The notes under the pieces are model-generated. The model had not been told where the DNA came from. It made no database searches and saw nothing but the letters and a program-made list of their open reading frames with translations. A stretch of DNA of 51,573 nucleotides, taken from NCBI GenBank assembly GCA_045636145.1, contig JAZTWV010000010.1, positions 1-51,573 on the forward strand. The letters run 5' to 3'. Both the position numbers and the translations under genes were made by a program. Source of the stretch: Flemingiibacterium sp045636145 (GTDB lineage: Bacteria > Bacillota > Clostridia > Oscillospirales > CAG-272). Below are positions 1 to 7,951 of this stretch, piece after piece. Positions within the stretch are counted from its first letter, which is position 1; every line of letters starts with the position of its first letter.

Positions 1-213
1 TATGTCAATCCCTATTTCGACATAATTTTTCACAAAAAAACACGTAAGCGGTTGTACATATTGCCGATACATGGAAAAAATGACATTGTAATGCTAATAA
101 TGTAAAATAATGTAATATTTCGTGCGTTTTTTAGCCTTGGATGTATTACCGCATAATATATAACTGCCAACAGTATAATGTAGTATCATTCGCATTTAAA
201 AAAGGAGGTATAT
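1..213. promoter_or_regulatory. Leader of spmAB with tandem repeats
   Basis: This is the AT-rich region upstream of spmA. It holds an inverted repeat TATGTC-N12-GACATA (1-24) and two perfect tandem copies of AATAATGTAA (96-105 and 106-115). A third partial copy, ATAATGTA, lies at 175-182. A TATAAT at 174-179 could be a -10 box, but no good -35 sits 17 bp upstream. I could not fit a convincing sigma-E promoter, which spmAB would be expected to use. The ribosome-binding site AAGGAGGT (202-209) before the ATG at 214 is strong. The repeats are seen directly; any regulatory role is inference. Confidence 0.4.
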
Positions 214-783
214 ATGCTGCCTGTTGTGTTTTCGGTGATTTGCATATTTTCGGCAGTGTGGTCTGTCCTCACGGGGACCAGTGCCGAAACTGCCGCGGCT
301 GTACTTGACGGAGCAGGGCGCGCGGTGGAAGTCACGCTGGCACTTCTTGGCGTTATGGGACTTTGGAGCGGAGTGATGGCGGTATTTTCCGAAATCGGTG
401 CAATAAAAAAGCTGGCAGGACTTATGAAGCCAATAACAAGGCTTATATTTCGTGAGCCCTGCGAGGAAGCGGTGGCGTGCCTTGCCGCAAATCTTCTCGG
501 CGTGGGTAACGCCGCAACACCACTTGGAATTTCCGCACTTAAAAAAATGCAAGGTGGAAAAAGCGTTATTACCGATGACGGCATAATGCTGACGGTGCTT
601 TGCTGCTCTGGCGTATCAATCGTCCCAACCACCGTTCTTGCACTCCGTGGAGCGGCAGGAGCCGGGATAATGTTCGAACTGCTTCCTGTCATATGGGGTG
701 TTGGAAGTGTGGGAGCGTTTATTTCTATTATACTGACTAAGACGCTTTGCAGAATCTTCAGACACGGGGGAGGGAGAACGTGA
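214..783 (+). CDS. spmA: Spore maturation protein A
   Basis: A 189-residue integral membrane protein of the nucleoside-recognition (Gate) domain family. The N-terminus is hydrophobic, and the stretch around residues 85-125 carries the family's conserved NLLGVGNAATPLG signature. SpmA works with SpmB in spore-core dehydration in Bacillus; the molecular activity is unproven and transport is suspected. The ATG at 214 follows a strong AAGGAGGT site. Its TGA stop (781-783) overlaps the GTG start of the next gene (GTGA), so the two are translationally coupled, as expected for spmA-spmB. The length matches Bacillus SpmA (about 195 residues). Confidence 0.9.
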   Translation: MLPVVFSVICIFSAVWSVLTGTSAETAAAVLDGAGRAVEVTLALLGVMGLWSGVMAVFSEIGAIKKLAGLMKPITRLIFREPCEEAVACLAANLLGVGNAATPLGISALKKMQGGKSVITDDGIMLTVLCCSGVSIVPTTVLALRGAAGAGIMFELLPVIWGVGSVGAFISIILTKTLCRIFRHGGGRT

Positions 784-1286
784 CACAACTTGCCTCGGCG
801 GTAGTTCCCACTGTAATAGTGCTATGCGGCATTATTATACTTTTCTCAAAAAAGCCCATGTTCGATATTTTTATCGGCGGTATAAAGGATGGTGCCAAGA
901 CCGCTATCGGACTGTTTCCCACGCTCTGCGCCCTTATGTGTGCCGTAGCAATGTTTTCCGCCTGCGGTGTGTCGGAGGTTATAGCGGATTTTTTTGAGGG
1001 GATAGGTGTACCGGAGGGACTTGCGGAATTTATTGTTATGCGTCCCATATCTGGCGCGGCATCAACGGCTATGCTTGCGGATATATTCAAAAACGAGGGC
1101 GCGGACAGCAGAGCCGGAATTGCCGCATCTGTAATGATGGCGGCATCGGACACGGTGATATATATAATATCCGTTTATCACTCTGCTGCAGGAATTAAGA
1201 AATCGCGATTCACCTTATTTGTCGCCCTTGCTTCCATGACTGCCGCAACGGTGCTTTCGGTCATCATAAGCCGCCGAATTATATAA
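780..1286 (+). CDS. spmB: Spore maturation protein B
   Basis: A 168-residue Gate-domain membrane protein, partner of SpmA. Hydrophobic segments alternate with the motif RPISGAASTAMLADIF (about residues 85-100) and AASVMMAASDTVIYI, both typical of SpmB. I chose the GTG at 780, which overlaps the spmA stop and has GGGAGGGAG just upstream. An in-frame ATG at 747 lies inside spmA and has no ribosome-binding site. A spore-maturation pair implies the organism can sporulate or descends from a sporulating line. SpmAB homologues are also found outside spore formers, so sporulation itself is not proven. Confidence 0.88.
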   Translation: MTQLASAVVPTVIVLCGIIILFSKKPMFDIFIGGIKDGAKTAIGLFPTLCALMCAVAMFSACGVSEVIADFFEGIGVPEGLAEFIVMRPISGAASTAMLADIFKNEGADSRAGIAASVMMAASDTVIYIISVYHSAAGIKKSRFTLFVALASMTAATVLSVIISRRII

Positions 1287-1300
1287 AATAAGCTTACCAC

Positions 1301-1329
1301 TTGCAAAAATCGACGTGCGGTGGTATAAT
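1301..1329 (+). promoter_or_regulatory. Sigma-A-type promoter for the DUF89 gene
   Basis: TTGCAA (1301-1306), a 17-bp spacer, then a perfect TATAAT (1324-1329). It starts just 14 bp after the spmB stop, so the next gene probably has its own vegetative promoter and is not only a third member of the spmAB operon. The in-frame ATG at 1328 overlaps the -10 box, so it cannot be the start on transcripts from this promoter. Confidence 0.75.
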
Positions 1330-1354
1330 GGATGTTGAAAAGGGGGCGCTTCCA

Positions 1355-2203
1355 GTGAATATTAAAGAAAAATGCTTACCGTGCATGGTTGAGCAGGCAA
1401 TCAAAACCGCAAATATGGTAAATGCCGCAGACCGTGACGTGCTGTATAAAAAAATACTCGCTCAGATGAGCGAAATGGACTTTTCCATGACAACTCCCGA
1501 GGTGGTAGGGGACGGCAACGAGATAATAAAGGCTCATGTTGGCTGTGTTGACCCGTATAAAGAGGTAAAAGACCGCTATAACAAAATGTTTTCGGAAAAA
1601 ATGCCGGAATATGCAAAAGAAATCAATAATTTTTCCGTGGCGGTCAAATACGCAATTGCCGCCAACATTATTGACTTTAATCCCATACATATAAATGTAC
1701 ACGAGGAAATGGAACGTGTATTTTCAAAAATTTCCGAGCTTACACTGACAATTGACGACAGGACTTGCCTTGAAGCGGACATAAAAGCCGCCAAAACGGT
1801 GCTGTATCTTGGTGATAACTGCGGAGAGATATGCTTTGACAAGCTGCTTATCGAGCACATAAAGCGTATTTCTCCGGACTGCCGTGTTTACTTTGCAGTG
1901 AGAGGGGCGGCGGTTATCAACGATAATACCTACGAGGATGCCATTTCGGTTAAAATGGACGAGGTTGCTACGGTTATTTCAAACGGCGACCATTCGCCCG
2001 GTACTGTGCTGTCACGTGTAAGTGAAGAATTTCTTGATATATTTCGGTCGGCTGACGTGGTTATTTCAAAGGGGCAGGGAAATTTTGAGACCCTTGAGGG
2101 GTGTGGGCGTGAAATATATTTTATGCTAATGGCAAAATGTCCGGTGGTGGCGGAAGCACTTTCTGTTCCGCTTCGCTCACTTGTATGTAAGAAGCAAAAA
2201 TAA
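1355..2203 (+). CDS. DUF89 family protein (ARMT1-like domain)
   Basis: A 282-residue protein of the DUF89/ARMT1-like family. Characterised relatives are metal-dependent phosphatases thought to remove damaged or reactive phosphometabolites; the bacterial substrate here is unknown. Family signatures are CLPCMVEQA near the N-terminus (a possible metal-binding Cys pair), LGDNCGEICFD (about residue 150) with the Asp and Asn that bind metal, and SKGQGNFETL (about 240). The GTG at 1355 is preferred because it follows AAAAGGGGGC at the right distance. The ATG at 1328 sits inside the promoter -10 box. The gene ends at a terminator shared with the converging NERD gene. Confidence 0.82.
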   Translation: MNIKEKCLPCMVEQAIKTANMVNAADRDVLYKKILAQMSEMDFSMTTPEVVGDGNEIIKAHVGCVDPYKEVKDRYNKMFSEKMPEYAKEINNFSVAVKYAIAANIIDFNPIHINVHEEMERVFSKISELTLTIDDRTCLEADIKAAKTVLYLGDNCGEICFDKLLIEHIKRISPDCRVYFAVRGAAVINDNTYEDAISVKMDEVATVISNGDHSPGTVLSRVSEEFLDIFRSADVVISKGQGNFETLEGCGREIYFMLMAKCPVVAEALSVPLRSLVCKKQK

Positions 2204-2205
2204 AA

Positions 2206-2243
2206 AACGAGGTACTGACGCCAATGTCAGTACCTCTCGTTAT
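2206..2243. terminator. Bidirectional terminator
   Basis: The stem GGTACTGAC/GTCAGTACC is extended by AACGA/TCGTT with a 2-nt bulge, and is flanked by A-rich sequence on the left and TATTTT on the right. It lies between converging genes (DUF89 on plus, NERD on minus), so it can serve both. Confidence 0.75.
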
Positions 2244-2252
2244 TTTACGGTA

Positions 2253-2936
2253 TCATTTGTACCTGCGCATTGCAGTGCGGTGACGTCTTGCCACAGCGCG
2301 TTCCTTTGCGGCGCGGTGTTTTATTATATCTCTTACTTTGCGTGTCTGACTTGTGGAGAGGGCGTTCTTCTTGCCGCTTTTCTTTACAAAATCCACAAGC
2401 TCGTCCGATTTTATTACATATTTACTGCTGTGTGAGAAGGTGACTCTTCTCGACGTAAATACCACAACGCTGTATATCGGCACATTGTAATGTCCTTCTT
2501 TACGAAGAATCTCGCCGACTATTTTTGAGTGAGTTTTGTTCTGCCAGAGGGGATTGTAAAATGAAATTTTCTTATCGTTATAGGTCTGCCACCAGAATTT
2601 TTCATCTGCGGGACAGCGAATATTGCCGTTGTGGCTCTTGACCTCTATTACACATACGCCGGAGCGTGTGACCACAAGGTGGTCAATTTCTGCGTGCTTA
2701 TTGTTTTGACTGTTTAAATACGGAAGATATATCCCCGAAAATACCGCGTCGTCGCCGAAGGCTTTTTTCAGCATGGCATCAATGCGAGCTTCGCTTTCCT
2801 TGCCGTAGCTTTCTATTTTTCGCCTTTTCGCGGCGGTTTGAAATTTGATAAGCAGAACGAATACTGCGGCGGCAATGACAATAACGCCAAGAAGCGCTGC
2901 CGCGATGATTATAAGTGTTTCGATTGATTCATTCAT
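2253..2936 (-). CDS. NERD-domain membrane protein
   Basis: A 227-residue protein. Residues 5-30 form one transmembrane helix, followed by a basic stretch and a NERD (nuclease-related) domain at about 50-170. The domain is recognisable from IDHLVVTRSGVCVIEVKS, where the D...E-x-K pattern resembles the PD-(D/E)xK nuclease core. The C-terminus is rich in Arg, Lys and His. The biochemical role of NERD proteins is poorly known: some occur with DNA-processing genes, many stand alone. There is no good ribosome-binding site before the ATG, so expression may be weak or coupled to the upstream ACP gene 59 bp away. Nuclease activity is not shown. Confidence 0.8.
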   Translation of the reverse strand: MNESIETLIIIAAALLGVIVIAAAVFVLLIKFQTAAKRRKIESYGKESEARIDAMLKKAFGDDAVFSGIYLPYLNSQNNKHAEIDHLVVTRSGVCVIEVKSHNGNIRCPADEKFWWQTYNDKKISFYNPLWQNKTHSKIVGEILRKEGHYNVPIYSVVVFTSRRVTFSHSSKYVIKSDELVDFVKKSGKKNALSTSQTRKVRDIIKHRAAKERAVARRHRTAMRRYK

Positions 2937-2966
2937 GTCTATTATTATGTGTGTTGTTTTTTTGTG

Positions 2967-2988
2967 CAGGCGGGAGTTTCCTCCCGCC
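2967..2988 (-). terminator. GC-rich hairpin between ACP and NERD genes
   Basis: The stem GCGGGAG/CTCCCGC reads as a GAAA (GNRA) tetraloop hairpin in the minus-strand RNA. No U-run follows it in that direction (the next bases are A-rich), so it may be a weak terminator or an mRNA-processing or stabilising structure. Confidence 0.4.
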
Positions 2989-2995
2989 GCTTTTA

Positions 2996-3220
2996 TTATT
3001 CAAGACTCTGTAAGTAATCAACAACGTCGCCAACGGATATGAACTTAGAGAGCTGATCGTCGTCGATGGTTATACCCATCTTGTCTTCGCAAAGAAGAAT
3101 AAGATCGGCAAGCTCAAGTGAGTTTATCCCAAGATCCTTTGTAAGCTCGGCATCCATTGTGATGAGGTCCTCGTCAACGTTTAATTCCTCAACGAGAATT
3201 GATTTGAACTGTTCGTACAT
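2996..3220 (-). CDS. Acyl carrier protein
   Basis: A 74-residue acidic protein of the acyl/peptidyl carrier fold with four predicted helices. The phosphopantetheine attachment serine is Ser34 in GINSLELADL. The usual DSL triad reads NSL here: Asn33 replaces the common Asp, which departs from housekeeping AcpP. The gene lies 29 bp downstream of an AMP-forming acyl synthetase in the same direction, with a strong GGAGG site. It is probably the dedicated partner of that enzyme rather than the main fatty-acid-synthesis ACP; that pairing is inference from context. Confidence 0.9.
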   Translation of the reverse strand: MYEQFKSILVEELNVDEDLITMDAELTKDLGINSLELADLILLCEDKMGITIDDDQLSKFISVGDVVDYLQSLE

Positions 3221-3249
3221 TTTATGTTCCTCCAGGTAAAAATATGTTA

Positions 3250-4962
3250 TTACTTATACAAAAATCTTTTTATTTTCTTTGATGAGGTCTTTTCGAATTC
3301 CTCGCGTCTTACCTCAACTGCGCTCATATGCTTGAATGAGGGAAGTGTCTTGTTTATATCCATGACTGTGTCGTGGATAATCTTTTCTGTCTCCTCGTCA
3401 CTCTTGCCCTCAAGCTTCTCAAAATCGGGATAGATAAGTGCCGTGATAGCAATTTCGCCCTTGTCATCAGCACGTCCGATAACTACCGATTCCTTTATAA
3501 GCTCGGAGTGGGAGAGATGCTCTTCAAGCTCCTCGGGGAATACATTCTTGCCGTTTGAAAGAATGATAACATTCTTCTTTCTGCCGGTGATGAATATATA
3601 GCCGTCACGGTCGATGTATCCGATGTCGCCGGTTCTGAACCAGCCGTCCTCGGTGAACACAGCCTTGGTGGCTTCCTCATTCTTGTAGTAGCCCATCATT
3701 ACATTGTCGCCCTTGACAAGAATTTCGCCTGTTTCATCATCCTCGGAAGCTTTGTCTATCTTCACCGATACACCGTATACGGGAAGACCTACAGAGCCGA
3801 AACGAGGCTTTCTGTCCGGCGGATTGCAGGCAACAAGGGGAGCACACTCGGTAATTCCGTATCCCTCGTAGATGGTGATGCCGAAAGCATAGAAATCACG
3901 GAGAATCTCCGGACTCACGGGTGCACCGCCGCATATGATTGATTTTACCTCGCCGCCGAGAGCACCTGTTATCTGCGAGAACAGCTTCGGGCGGATGTCA
4001 ACGCCAACCTTCAGTGCGGCAAGAGCAAGCTTTTTGCCCATTTCCACTTTCTTTTCCATGCCCTTTTTGCGTATCTCGTCGCGGATGCGCTTGTGGATGG
4101 TTTCAACGAACAGGGGAACGAGCACCAGAGCATTGGGCTTGTAATTTGCAAAATTGCGCATTACGTATTTAAGACTGTCGTTTATAAACTCGGAAGCGCA
4201 TATATTCAGTGCCGCTAAGTGTGAGCAGGTCATTTCGTAGGTGTGATGCTGAGGAAGCACGGACACAAGACGTGTTGAGCTGTCGTAGGGGGTCGTCTTG
4301 CAGGCTGCATAGGATGCGGCGCAAAGATTACGCTCGCAGAGCATAACGCCCTTTGACGTGCCTGTAGTGCCGGACGTAAAGAGTATTGCACACATCTTTT
4401 CAAGATCGGGAGTTCGTGTGTAGTATGAATCGTCGCCGTTTTCAATCGCCTGCTTACCGAGGGCGAGAATGTCCTCAAAGGACATTATGTGCGGAGCGTG
4501 AGGCAGTGTTTCATCTACAGAATCCTCACCGCCCATGGGGATAAAGTATTCAATCATTGGAAGCTTATCCGCCATAGCGGTAAGCACGCCGTTGAAGGTG
4601 GGGGAATAAACAATAGCGGAGCATTCCGCACGGTTCAGAAAGTTGACTATCTGATCGTGGGCAGTTTCGCGGTCAAGCGGTACGATAACGCTTCCTGTGG
4701 CAACGGTCGCAATATATGTGACAGTTATTTTGGCTGAGGTTTCACCGATAACCGCTATATGCTTGCCGGTAAGTCCGAGAACGCTTACGGCAGTTCCGAA
4801 CTGCTCGCATTCCGCCTTAAGGCGATTGTATGAGAAGTGCACCTCCTCTTTTCCTTCCTTGTAGACGTAAAGATCCTTTTCGCCTGCCGCCACGGCACAG
4901 TTTACCACCATTTCACGAAGTGAGGGGATTTGACGAAGTTCTTCTTTCTTTGAATTTTTCAT
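3250..4962 (-). CDS. AMP-forming acyl-CoA/acyl-ACP synthetase
   Basis: A 570-residue ANL-superfamily adenylating enzyme that would activate a fatty or other carboxylic acid as acyl-AMP and transfer it to CoA or an ACP phosphopantetheine. Visible motifs are the P-loop FTSGTTGTSKGV (about 195-206), GYGITECAPLV (A5 region, about 365), WFRTGDIGY (A7), the hinge GRKKNVIILSNGKNVFPEELE, and a C-terminal catalytic Lys in SSKKIKRFLYK. The architecture resembles long-chain fatty-acid ligases. The ACP gene 29 bp downstream suggests acyl-ACP synthesis. It is transcribed from a consensus promoter at 5037-5065. Confidence 0.9.
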   Translation of the reverse strand: MKNSKKEELRQIPSLREMVVNCAVAAGEKDLYVYKEGKEEVHFSYNRLKAECEQFGTAVSVLGLTGKHIAVIGETSAKITVTYIATVATGSVIVPLDRETAHDQIVNFLNRAECSAIVYSPTFNGVLTAMADKLPMIEYFIPMGGEDSVDETLPHAPHIMSFEDILALGKQAIENGDDSYYTRTPDLEKMCAILFTSGTTGTSKGVMLCERNLCAASYAACKTTPYDSSTRLVSVLPQHHTYEMTCSHLAALNICASEFINDSLKYVMRNFANYKPNALVLVPLFVETIHKRIRDEIRKKGMEKKVEMGKKLALAALKVGVDIRPKLFSQITGALGGEVKSIICGGAPVSPEILRDFYAFGITIYEGYGITECAPLVACNPPDRKPRFGSVGLPVYGVSVKIDKASEDDETGEILVKGDNVMMGYYKNEEATKAVFTEDGWFRTGDIGYIDRDGYIFITGRKKNVIILSNGKNVFPEELEEHLSHSELIKESVVIGRADDKGEIAITALIYPDFEKLEGKSDEETEKIIHDTVMDINKTLPSFKHMSAVEVRREEFEKTSSKKIKRFLYK

Positions 4963-5036
4963 AGGCTTATGACCTCTTTTTGGTAAATTTAATCAATACT
5001 TTGCGTTTCAGCACACAGTGGTCTGAGCGCAGTTAT

Positions 5037-5065
5037 ATTATACAACAACATATCGGGTTTGTCAA
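5037..5065 (-). promoter_or_regulatory. Promoter of the acyl synthetase-ACP operon
   Basis: On the minus strand: a perfect TTGACA (5060-5065), a 17-bp spacer, and a perfect TATAAT (5037-5042). The leader to the ATG at 4962 is about 65 nt. Confidence 0.85.
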
Positions 5066-5105
5066 TAGGGAGATGTGAAAGTATAAGGTAGCTCACAGCT
5101 TAAAA

Positions 5106-6902
5106 TCAGATCGCCCGTGTGAGATATGCAAGCTTTTCTCTGTCGCCATTGCAGAGATATGGTGAGAGCGTATCGTATACACGCTTATGATATTCGTTAA
5201 GCATCCTGATATCGGAATTGTCCATAACCGCCACGTCGATTCCGTCAAGGTCGATAGGGCAGTGGGTGATATTTTCAAAGCGCATAAACTGTCCGAATTC
5301 ATTGTGCATGGCTTTTATTGTTATAAGTTCGTTTTCAATCCGTATGCCGTGACTGCCTTCAACATATATTCCCGGCTCGTCTGAGGTTATCATATTTTCT
5401 TCAATCTTTGCCGCACTGCGTCCCCAGTGGATACTGTTTGGTCCCTCGTGTACCGAGAGAAGATGTCCGATTCCGTGACCCGTACCGTGGCGGAAGTCGA
5501 TTCCATGCTCCCACATCATCTGTCGCGCAATAATGTCAATAGCAACACCGGTTGCGCCCTCAAGGAATGTGAGATTTGCAAGTCTTAAAGAGCCACAGGC
5601 GGTCAGCGTGTAGTGGAGCTTTACCTCGTTTGGAATATTACCGAGAACGAAGGTGCGTGTGGCATCTGTAGAGCCTTCCATATAATGTCCGCCGGTATCG
5701 ATAAGAAGCATGGGAACAGGGGCGTTTTTGTCGATTTTCGAGTAGCTTTCGGCGGTTGCGGAGTAGTGTGCCATGGCGGCATTCGGACCGAATGCGCAGA
5801 TAGCACCGAAGGATTCGTCAAGGTAAGTTACCCCAACACGCTGGGCACATTCACGGCGGTAAGAGATAAGCCGCTGTTCCACGGAAAGCTCGTCATGGTC
5901 GGTGTCTCCGTATTTAAGCTCTATCATCATCTTGGTAAGGGCAAGACCCTCCGCAATGTGAGCACGTCTCGTGTTTTCAAGCTCCGTTTGATTCTTTCTT
6001 GCTTTCAGTATCACTGTAGGATTCGCGGCATCAACCACATTTGCATTGCCGAGCGCACTCACAATTGCCTCGGAAATAGCGGATTTATCCACCATGACAG
6101 ATGCGCCTGAGAGCTTTTCAAGCTCGGTGTAAAATTCACTGTAATCATACACCGAAACGCCCTCAGCTTCAAGTGCCGGACGTACTTCCGACACGGCGTC
6201 GAGGTTTACGAAAAGCTTATCCTCCGTATCTGTGATTATGGAATACGAGAGGAATACAGGAGTGTTTGTCACATCATCACCGCGAAGATTATAAAGCCAC
6301 GCAATATCGCACAGGCTTGACATAACAAGGGCGGAGCACTTCTTCTCGCAAAGCGCGGCACGAACAAGAGAAAGCTTGTCGGCGTGGGATTTCCCACTGT
6401 ATTTTATGTCATACGACCATATCTTAGAAGCAGGAAGCGCAGGGCGGTCCTGCCAGATGAGCGCAGGGTAATCGGTGTCAGTGAGAAGAGTGGTTCCCTC
6501 AGAGAGCTTTGCACGAAGTCCGTCCGCGAATTTGGCGCTGACGCACTTTCCGTCAAATGCGAGCGTTTTGAGCCCTCTTTTGCTGTCCGAGAGAAGCGAG
6601 ATAATATATTCCGTAGGCGTCGGAACTCCCTCTGTGCCGAAACGCATGAGGTCTATTGTACTGTCCTTAAGCTGACGCTCTGCCTGAATATAGTATCTGC
6701 CGTCTGTGAAAAGCTTGGCATCCTCGGCGGTTATTACTAAAGTTCCGGCGGAACCTGTAAAGCCGGAGATATATGCCCGTGCTTTGAAGTAGTCGCCCAC
6801 ATATTCGGACTGATGGTAGTCGTCCGAGGGAACGAGCAGGATATCCGCGCCTCTTTTCGCCATTTCGGCGCGCAGGGCAGAGAGTTTTTCTTTTGCTGTC
6901 AT
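5106..6902 (-). CDS. Xaa-Pro aminopeptidase (M24B)
   Basis: A 598-residue aminopeptidase P of the long three-domain type also found in eukaryotes: two creatinase-like N-terminal domains (about 1-150 and 155-310) and a C-terminal pita-bread catalytic domain. The dinuclear metal ligands are visible: Asp402 (LLIDTGG), Asp413 (STDATRT), His476 (GTGHGIG), Glu509 (SDEPGIY) and Glu523 (GIRIENE). It removes N-terminal residues preceding proline, probably in the cytoplasm because no signal peptide is seen. It lies 18 bp downstream of the membrane-protein gene and shares its promoter. Confidence 0.93.
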   Translation of the reverse strand: MTAKEKLSALRAEMAKRGADILLVPSDDYHQSEYVGDYFKARAYISGFTGSAGTLVITAEDAKLFTDGRYYIQAERQLKDSTIDLMRFGTEGVPTPTEYIISLLSDSKRGLKTLAFDGKCVSAKFADGLRAKLSEGTTLLTDTDYPALIWQDRPALPASKIWSYDIKYSGKSHADKLSLVRAALCEKKCSALVMSSLCDIAWLYNLRGDDVTNTPVFLSYSIITDTEDKLFVNLDAVSEVRPALEAEGVSVYDYSEFYTELEKLSGASVMVDKSAISEAIVSALGNANVVDAANPTVILKARKNQTELENTRRAHIAEGLALTKMMIELKYGDTDHDELSVEQRLISYRRECAQRVGVTYLDESFGAICAFGPNAAMAHYSATAESYSKIDKNAPVPMLLIDTGGHYMEGSTDATRTFVLGNIPNEVKLHYTLTACGSLRLANLTFLEGATGVAIDIIARQMMWEHGIDFRHGTGHGIGHLLSVHEGPNSIHWGRSAAKIEENMITSDEPGIYVEGSHGIRIENELITIKAMHNEFGQFMRFENITHCPIDLDGIDVAVMDNSDIRMLNEYHKRVYDTLSPYLCNGDREKLAYLTRAI

Positions 6903-6920
6903 ATTTTTCTCCTTTGAGGG

Positions 6921-7715
6921 TTAGTCGGAATTTTTATCCGCAAGCCTTGAAACATAGTACGGTGCATCTGCAAACGAAAGCTTTGTTTTGCCAGTTTCAC
7001 TATATTGCATCTCACGACTTCCGTATCTGTAATCGTAAACTACATAGCTGTAGGACATAAGTGAATTGTTTGAAACATCGTCGCCGTAGTAAATGTCAAG
7101 ATAGAATGTGGTGGTCTCAGGCTTCGGTATATCGGCATCATCGTCACCTGAAAGTGTTTCGATGTATTTCTGTTCTTCATCGGTAAGGTATATGCCGTCA
7201 AGCGAGACACCTGTGAATATCACGCGGCGAAATTCGTAAAGCGGATTTGAGGCGGCGGCAAACACGTAATCCGTGTAGGTGTTGCCATGGTTGTCTGTGA
7301 GCACATACACAAATACTTCGCCGGAAGGACGCTGTGTTAGTCTGTAGCGGTGCATAAGCTCGTTTATCGTACTGCGGCTGTTGTAGCGCACGGTAAGCTG
7401 AAGCTCGCCTGTGGCTTTTGACAGCGTAACGTCGGACACATGAAACGCGCCGTCGGAATCGTAGCTGTCGTGGGGCGTGTGAAGCAGTACATCAAGAGTG
7501 CCGTCATTAAATGCTTTCACAGAAGCGCCGGTCCATGTAAATCCCGTGTATTCTTTTGGCAGCTTCATAAGTGCCGAGCGTCCGAATATAAGTGCAAACG
7601 TTCCCACAATGATAACGCCCGCTATAAGCTTAAAAATAAAGCCGATTATTTTTTGGGGGGTGAAGCGCTTTTGGCTTTCTTCATATTCGTAGTAATCCAT
7701 GTCTTCCATTGCCAT
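6921..7715 (-). CDS. Single-pass membrane protein, unknown function
   Basis: 264 residues; I do not recognise a family. A charged cytoplasmic N-terminus (about 1-24) is followed by one transmembrane helix (about 25-47) and a roughly 215-residue extracytoplasmic region rich in beta-forming, Tyr- and Asp-rich sequence, with no cysteine pair or catalytic motif that I can identify. It is the first gene of the operon with the M24B aminopeptidase. The start has AAAGGCGGT upstream. A surface or envelope role is inference from topology only. Confidence 0.75.
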   Translation of the reverse strand: MAMEDMDYYEYEESQKRFTPQKIIGFIFKLIAGVIIVGTFALIFGRSALMKLPKEYTGFTWTGASVKAFNDGTLDVLLHTPHDSYDSDGAFHVSDVTLSKATGELQLTVRYNSRSTINELMHRYRLTQRPSGEVFVYVLTDNHGNTYTDYVFAAASNPLYEFRRVIFTGVSLDGIYLTDEEQKYIETLSGDDDADIPKPETTTFYLDIYYGDDVSNNSLMSYSYVVYDYRYGSREMQYSETGKTKLSFADAPYYVSRLADKNSD

Positions 7716-7795
7716 TCCGGATACCGCCTTTCACAAAACGCACTGTTTTTAACCAAAATATGGCAAAAACAGACATTTTTCATCATACATTTTCA

Positions 7796-7824
7796 ATTAT
7801 AACACATTTTAAATAAAATTTCAA
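7796..7824 (-). promoter_or_regulatory. Promoter of the membrane protein-aminopeptidase P operon
   Basis: On the minus strand: TTGAAA (7819-7824), a 17-bp spacer, and a perfect TATAAT (7796-7801). It is divergent from the aminotransferase promoter, with only about 20 bp between the two -35 boxes, so the two could share regulation. Confidence 0.75.
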
Positions 7825-7844
7825 GAGAAATTAACGCTTCGGTC

Positions 7845-7874
7845 TTGAAATATTATGTGTACTTGTGGTAAAAT
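7845..7874 (+). promoter_or_regulatory. Promoter of the aminotransferase gene
   Basis: TTGAAA (7845-7850), an 18-bp spacer, and TAAAAT (7869-7874). The leader is about 70 nt and ends in GAAAGGGTAACAG before the ATG at 7952. Confidence 0.6.
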
Positions 7875-7951
7875 AATAGTTAACAGTTGTTTTGTGTAAA
7901 AATTACGCCATAAATCAACATTTTATTTGAATATATCGAAAGGGTAACAGT

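Noticed and set aside
2253..2936. NERD protein as part of a defence system
   Set aside because: No restriction, helicase, toxin or phage-related gene is nearby; its neighbours are lipid and peptide enzymes.
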